This document shows positions 61,374-64,000 of a stretch of 64,000 bases of DNA, piece by piece. The DNA lies in NCBI RefSeq assembly GCF_016907275.1, contig NZ_JAFBBP010000001.1:1912001-1976000 (forward strand). Reading direction: 5' to 3'. A program made the position numbers and the translations under genes. The notes under the pieces are model-generated. The model was not told where the DNA came from and did not search any database. It was given only the letters and a program-made list of their open reading frames with translations. The stretch's first letter is position 1. The number at the start of each line of letters is the position of its first letter. Source of the DNA: Micromonospora luteifusca. GTDB lineage: Bacteria > Actinomycetota > Actinomycetes > Mycobacteriales > Micromonosporaceae.

Positions 61374-63002
61374 GTGACCACGACCCGGCAACCCAGCGGC
61401 ACCGCGCTGCCGGCCGACTCGCGGTTGGCCCGCGAGCTGCTCGACGGGCTCGCCGAGGCCGTCTTGACGACGGACGAGACCGGCCAGGTCACCCTGACCA
61501 ACGCCATGGCGACGGAGCTGCTCCCGGAGGTCACCACCGGCACCGAGCTGGCCAGCTGCCCGGTGACGGCCCTGGCCCAGGCGGTCGCCGGCGACGCCGA
61601 CCGCTTCGACGCCGACCACCACGGCCGGCGGCTGCGCGGCGCCCGACGGCACCTCGCCCGCTCCGGGTACGCCTGGTACATCCGTGACGTGACCGAGGAG
61701 CACGCCCGCGCCGATGCCCTGCGTGCCGAGCGCTCCCGCACCGCGTTCCTCGCCCAGGCCGGCAGCCAGCTCGGGCTGTCCCTGCAGCGGGACCAGGTGC
61801 TCCTGGCCGCCACCACCCTCGCCGTTCCATACCTGGCCGACATCGCCGTGGCGCTGCCTCGACCGACCGTGCCGGCCGAGCCGCACGCCCGCTGGATCCG
61901 GTACGCCGACGGTGAGCCGGCCCCGGTCACCGGGTTGGCCGGGGCGGCACTGACCAGCACCGTGCCCGGGCTCGCCGAGGCGCTGGCGGGCGACCTCACC
62001 GAGCCGGTCCCCTGGCTGGACGCCGAGCCTGCCAACCTGGCCACCATGCTGCCGCCCGGGTTCGGCCCGCCGGGCATGGTGCTGGTCTGCCCGCTGCTCA
62101 GCGCCGGCGGGTCGGCCGGTGCTCTGCTGCTGATCCGCCGAGCCGGGCGGGCGGGCTTCGACCGGCGCGACGTCGAGTTGGCCCGCGAGTTCGCCGCCCG
62201 GGCCGGTGCCGCGCTGGCCACCGCCGATCTCCACGCCGAGCAGGCCCACCTGGCCCGGGTGCTGCAGGCGAGTCTGCTCCCGCCCGATCTGCCCACCGTG
62301 CCCGGCGTGACCATGGCCGGCGGTTACCGGGCCGCCGGGGACAGCCTGCACATCGGCGGCGACTTCTACGAGGTGTTCCCGCACCCTCGCGGCGCCCTGT
62401 TCGCGCTCGGCGACGTGTGCGGCAGGGGCGTGGGCGCGGCCGTGCTGACCGGCCGGGTCCGCCAGTCGTTGCAGACGCTGCGGCTTGTCGAGCAGCGTCC
62501 GCTGGAGCTGATCCACCTGCTCGACCGGGCGCTGTTCGACGCGCCGGACGCGGCGGGACGCAGCCAGTTCACCACCCTGCTGCTCGGCTCGCTGGACTGC
62601 GGGCCGGCCGGGGCGGACGCCCGGATCGCCGGCGGGGGCCACCCGGCCCCCATGTTGGTGACCGCCGACGGCACGGTCACCCCGATCCCGGTCGGTGGCA
62701 TGCCGGTCGGCGCGTTGACTGTCGCACGATTCGCCGAGGCACGGGTGCACCTCGACCCGGGTGACCTGCTGCTCGCGTACACCAATGGGGTGACCGAGGC
62801 GCGCGGCCCGCGCGACGGGGCGATGTTCGGCGCGGCCCGGCTGCGCGCCGCGCTCGCGTCGGCGGCCGGGCGGCCGCCGGCGGCGCTGATCGACCGGGTG
62901 CTCCAGGCGGTCGACGACTGGTTGGACGGGCAGGCCCACGACGACATCGCGATGCTGGCCGTGGGCGTCGACGCCGGTGTAACCGACGGGTTCGGCGCGT
63001 AG
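61374..63002 (+). CDS. SpoIIE-type serine/threonine phosphatase with PAS/GAF region
   Basis: 542 residues from GTG 61374. PAS-like N-terminus (LLDGLAEAVLTTDETGQVTL), GAF-like middle (SQLGLSLQRDQVLLAATTLA), then a PP2C/SpoIIE domain: AGDSLHIGGDFYEVFPHPRG, LGDVCGRGVGAAVLTGRVRQ, GGGHPAPMLVTADG, LLAYTNGVTEARGPRDG, AHDDIAMLAVGV. The usual metal Asp in YTDG is Asn here (AAT), and the WYD Asp is Glu (FYE). It presumably dephosphorylates anti-anti-sigma factors, possibly with altered activity. Confidence 0.88.
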   Translation: MTTTRQPSGTALPADSRLARELLDGLAEAVLTTDETGQVTLTNAMATELLPEVTTGTELASCPVTALAQAVAGDADRFDADHHGRRLRGARRHLARSGYAWYIRDVTEEHARADALRAERSRTAFLAQAGSQLGLSLQRDQVLLAATTLAVPYLADIAVALPRPTVPAEPHARWIRYADGEPAPVTGLAGAALTSTVPGLAEALAGDLTEPVPWLDAEPANLATMLPPGFGPPGMVLVCPLLSAGGSAGALLLIRRAGRAGFDRRDVELAREFAARAGAALATADLHAEQAHLARVLQASLLPPDLPTVPGVTMAGGYRAAGDSLHIGGDFYEVFPHPRGALFALGDVCGRGVGAAVLTGRVRQSLQTLRLVEQRPLELIHLLDRALFDAPDAAGRSQFTTLLLGSLDCGPAGADARIAGGGHPAPMLVTADGTVTPIPVGGMPVGALTVARFAEARVHLDPGDLLLAYTNGVTEARGPRDGAMFGAARLRAALASAAGRPPAALIDRVLQAVDDWLDGQAHDDIAMLAVGVDAGVTDGFGA

Positions 63003-63067
63003 CCCCTGGTTGCCGACGGGGTGGCCGCCGCCCCGACCGGTGCCGGAGTGTCGGCCCGAACGGTCGT

Positions 63068-63733
63068 TCAGGCGGTCCGCGCCACCGGCGGGTCACCGGC
63101 CGGCCAGTCCCGATTGCTGCCGATCGACCGTTCCGGGCCGCCCGCTGGGCCCGCCCACACCGCGCGGGCCTGCCGGTCCGGATCGACCGACCAGTCCCTG
63201 GACCGCACGGTGGGCCGGTCCGGGTCGTCCGGCCACTCGCCCTGCCCCGCCGATTCGCCAGGCGCCGAAGCGCTCTGCGCCTGCTGACGGCGAGCGCTCT
63301 CGTCGAATTCCCGCATTCCGCTCAGCAGAGCGTCGCGGCCTCCCGGGCTCATCGCGGCCAGCACGGCGGCAAGCTGCGCCTGACGGTCGGCCCGCAACTC
63401 GGCGAGGAGTCGACGGGCGTCGGGAGTGAGGTGCAGCGAGATCTCCCGCCGGTCGAACCGGCCCGGCTCGCGCTCCAGCATGCCGGCGGCAACCAACCGG
63501 TCGCAGAGGCGGCTGGCGGAGCTGAGCAGCATGCCGAGCCGCGTGGCGAGCCGACGCAGGTTGATCCCGTCGTGCTGCTCCACCACCATCACCGCCCGTA
63601 ACTGGGCGCCGGAGACGCGGTTGGCGGTCCCCTCCCGGGCGGATTCCCAGATGCCCAACAGGGCAGCGGCCGCCTCGTCCAACGCGGCAGCCATACTCTT
63701 CTCGGGGTCACTCGGACCGTTCAGTTCGGTCAT
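63068..63733 (-). CDS. MarR-family transcriptional regulator
   Basis: 221 residues. MarR core: QLRAVMVVEQHDGINLRRLA, TRLGMLLSSASRLCDRLVAA, GMLEREPGRFDRREISLHLT wing, LRADRQAQLAAVLAAMSPGG. A 60-residue C-terminal Asp/Arg/Pro-rich tail is unusual for the family and probably disordered. ATG 63733. Divergent from the gene cut by the window end. Confidence 0.88.
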   Translation of the reverse strand: MTELNGPSDPEKSMAAALDEAAAALLGIWESAREGTANRVSGAQLRAVMVVEQHDGINLRRLATRLGMLLSSASRLCDRLVAAGMLEREPGRFDRREISLHLTPDARRLLAELRADRQAQLAAVLAAMSPGGRDALLSGMREFDESARRQQAQSASAPGESAGQGEWPDDPDRPTVRSRDWSVDPDRQARAVWAGPAGGPERSIGSNRDWPAGDPPVARTA

Positions 63734-63791
63734 GGTGGCCCGAGACTACTCCGAGCCCACTGGTCGTCGAGCTTTCAGCAGGGGAGTGACG

Positions 63792-64000
63792 ATGAGCGAA
63801 CCGGTCAATCAGGCACGACGTGCCCTGAACGAGACACCAGCCGACCGGCTCGTCGGTGGGGTCGGGGATGTGCTCGTCCGGTCGTACGGGATCACCGACG
63901 TCGAGCTGTACCAGGTCGACTACCGGCTCTCCGAACTCCTGCCGCTCACCGAGGGTGATCCGATCACGAGCCCCGGGCACCCCGCCTGGCGCGCCTTCGA
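63792..64000 (+). CDS. N-terminus of a probable SpoIIE-type phosphatase (incomplete)
   Basis: 69 codons visible from ATG 63792 (GGGGAG upstream): SEPVNQARRALNETPADRLV, GGVGDVLVRSYGITDVELYQ, VDYRLSELLPLTEGDPITSP. The start resembles the GAF-type N-terminus of actinobacterial PP2C phosphatases I know, which fits the neighbouring phosphatase, but the catalytic domain is not in the window. Confidence 0.6.
   Translation, partial: MSEPVNQARRALNETPADRLVGGVGDVLVRSYGITDVELYQVDYRLSELLPLTEGDPITSPGHPAWRAF

Overview
High-GC (about 70-75%) actinobacterial chromosome segment. GTG starts are common, there are many 1-4 bp start/stop overlaps, and the gene content includes a HrdB-type sigma factor, MurQ/MurR, a DUF3817 protein, F420/PPOX enzymes, an ABC sugar importer with no ATPase gene, and SpoIIE-type phosphatases. 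Together these point to a Micromonosporaceae member (Micromonospora-like). That is an inference from gene style; no marker gene such as 16S rRNA is present.

Layout. 1-6.95 kb: M20 peptidase (cut by the window edge), M48 metalloprotease, uridine-kinase-like P-loop protein whose upstream side carries a 54-bp tandem repeat, a 76-bp palindrome, rhodanese, then cobD-cobQ of cobalamin synthesis. 7-10.7 kb: an unusual SSB with DnaA-box-like sites upstream, an HPF/RaiA-like protein, an alpha/beta hydrolase and an unknown protein. 10.8-12.7 kb: tRNA-Arg(TCT) followed by a degenerate, lower-GC island. It holds the 3' end of a dead tyrosine integrase, a nested-palindrome operator and a small MerR-like gene, and is probably the relic of an element integrated at the tRNA.

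12.7-23.8 kb: secreted PhoD phosphatase with an F5/8 C-domain protein, two lipoproteins, a VOC protein, a three-gene histidine kinase / degenerate kinase / LuxR regulator operon, a GlxA-type AraC regulator with an isochorismatase-like hydrolase, and an acyltransferase. 23.9-32.3 kb: SCP2-domain protein coupled to a glycogen debranching enzyme, CBS protein, TMEM175-like channel, F420/PPOX protein, aspartate-semialdehyde dehydrogenase, and an M16 peptidase pair. 32.4-39.8 kb: a class I DAHP synthase gene preceded by what looks like a complete ribosome-mediated attenuator (leader peptide with Tyr-Arg-Trp-Phe, then a U-tailed terminator), several small conserved proteins, and an NlpC/P60 endopeptidase. 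39.8-48.3 kb: sigma factor, murR-murQ, epimerase, SDR, dTMP-kinase-like protein, a nucleotidyltransferase/BON/phosphoesterase operon, and TspO.

48.3-61.2 kb is carbohydrate-centred: an M23/SH3 protein, an alpha-glucoside-type ABC importer (binding protein and two permeases) with a LacI regulator and a GH13 alpha-glucosidase, then an MFS transporter and xylB-xylA divergent from a ROK (XylR-like) repressor. The end holds a SpoIIE-type phosphatase with an Asp-to-Asn change in a metal-site motif, a MarR regulator, and the start of another protein cut by the window edge. Many gene ends carry long perfect GC hairpins acting as terminators, mostly without a U tract.
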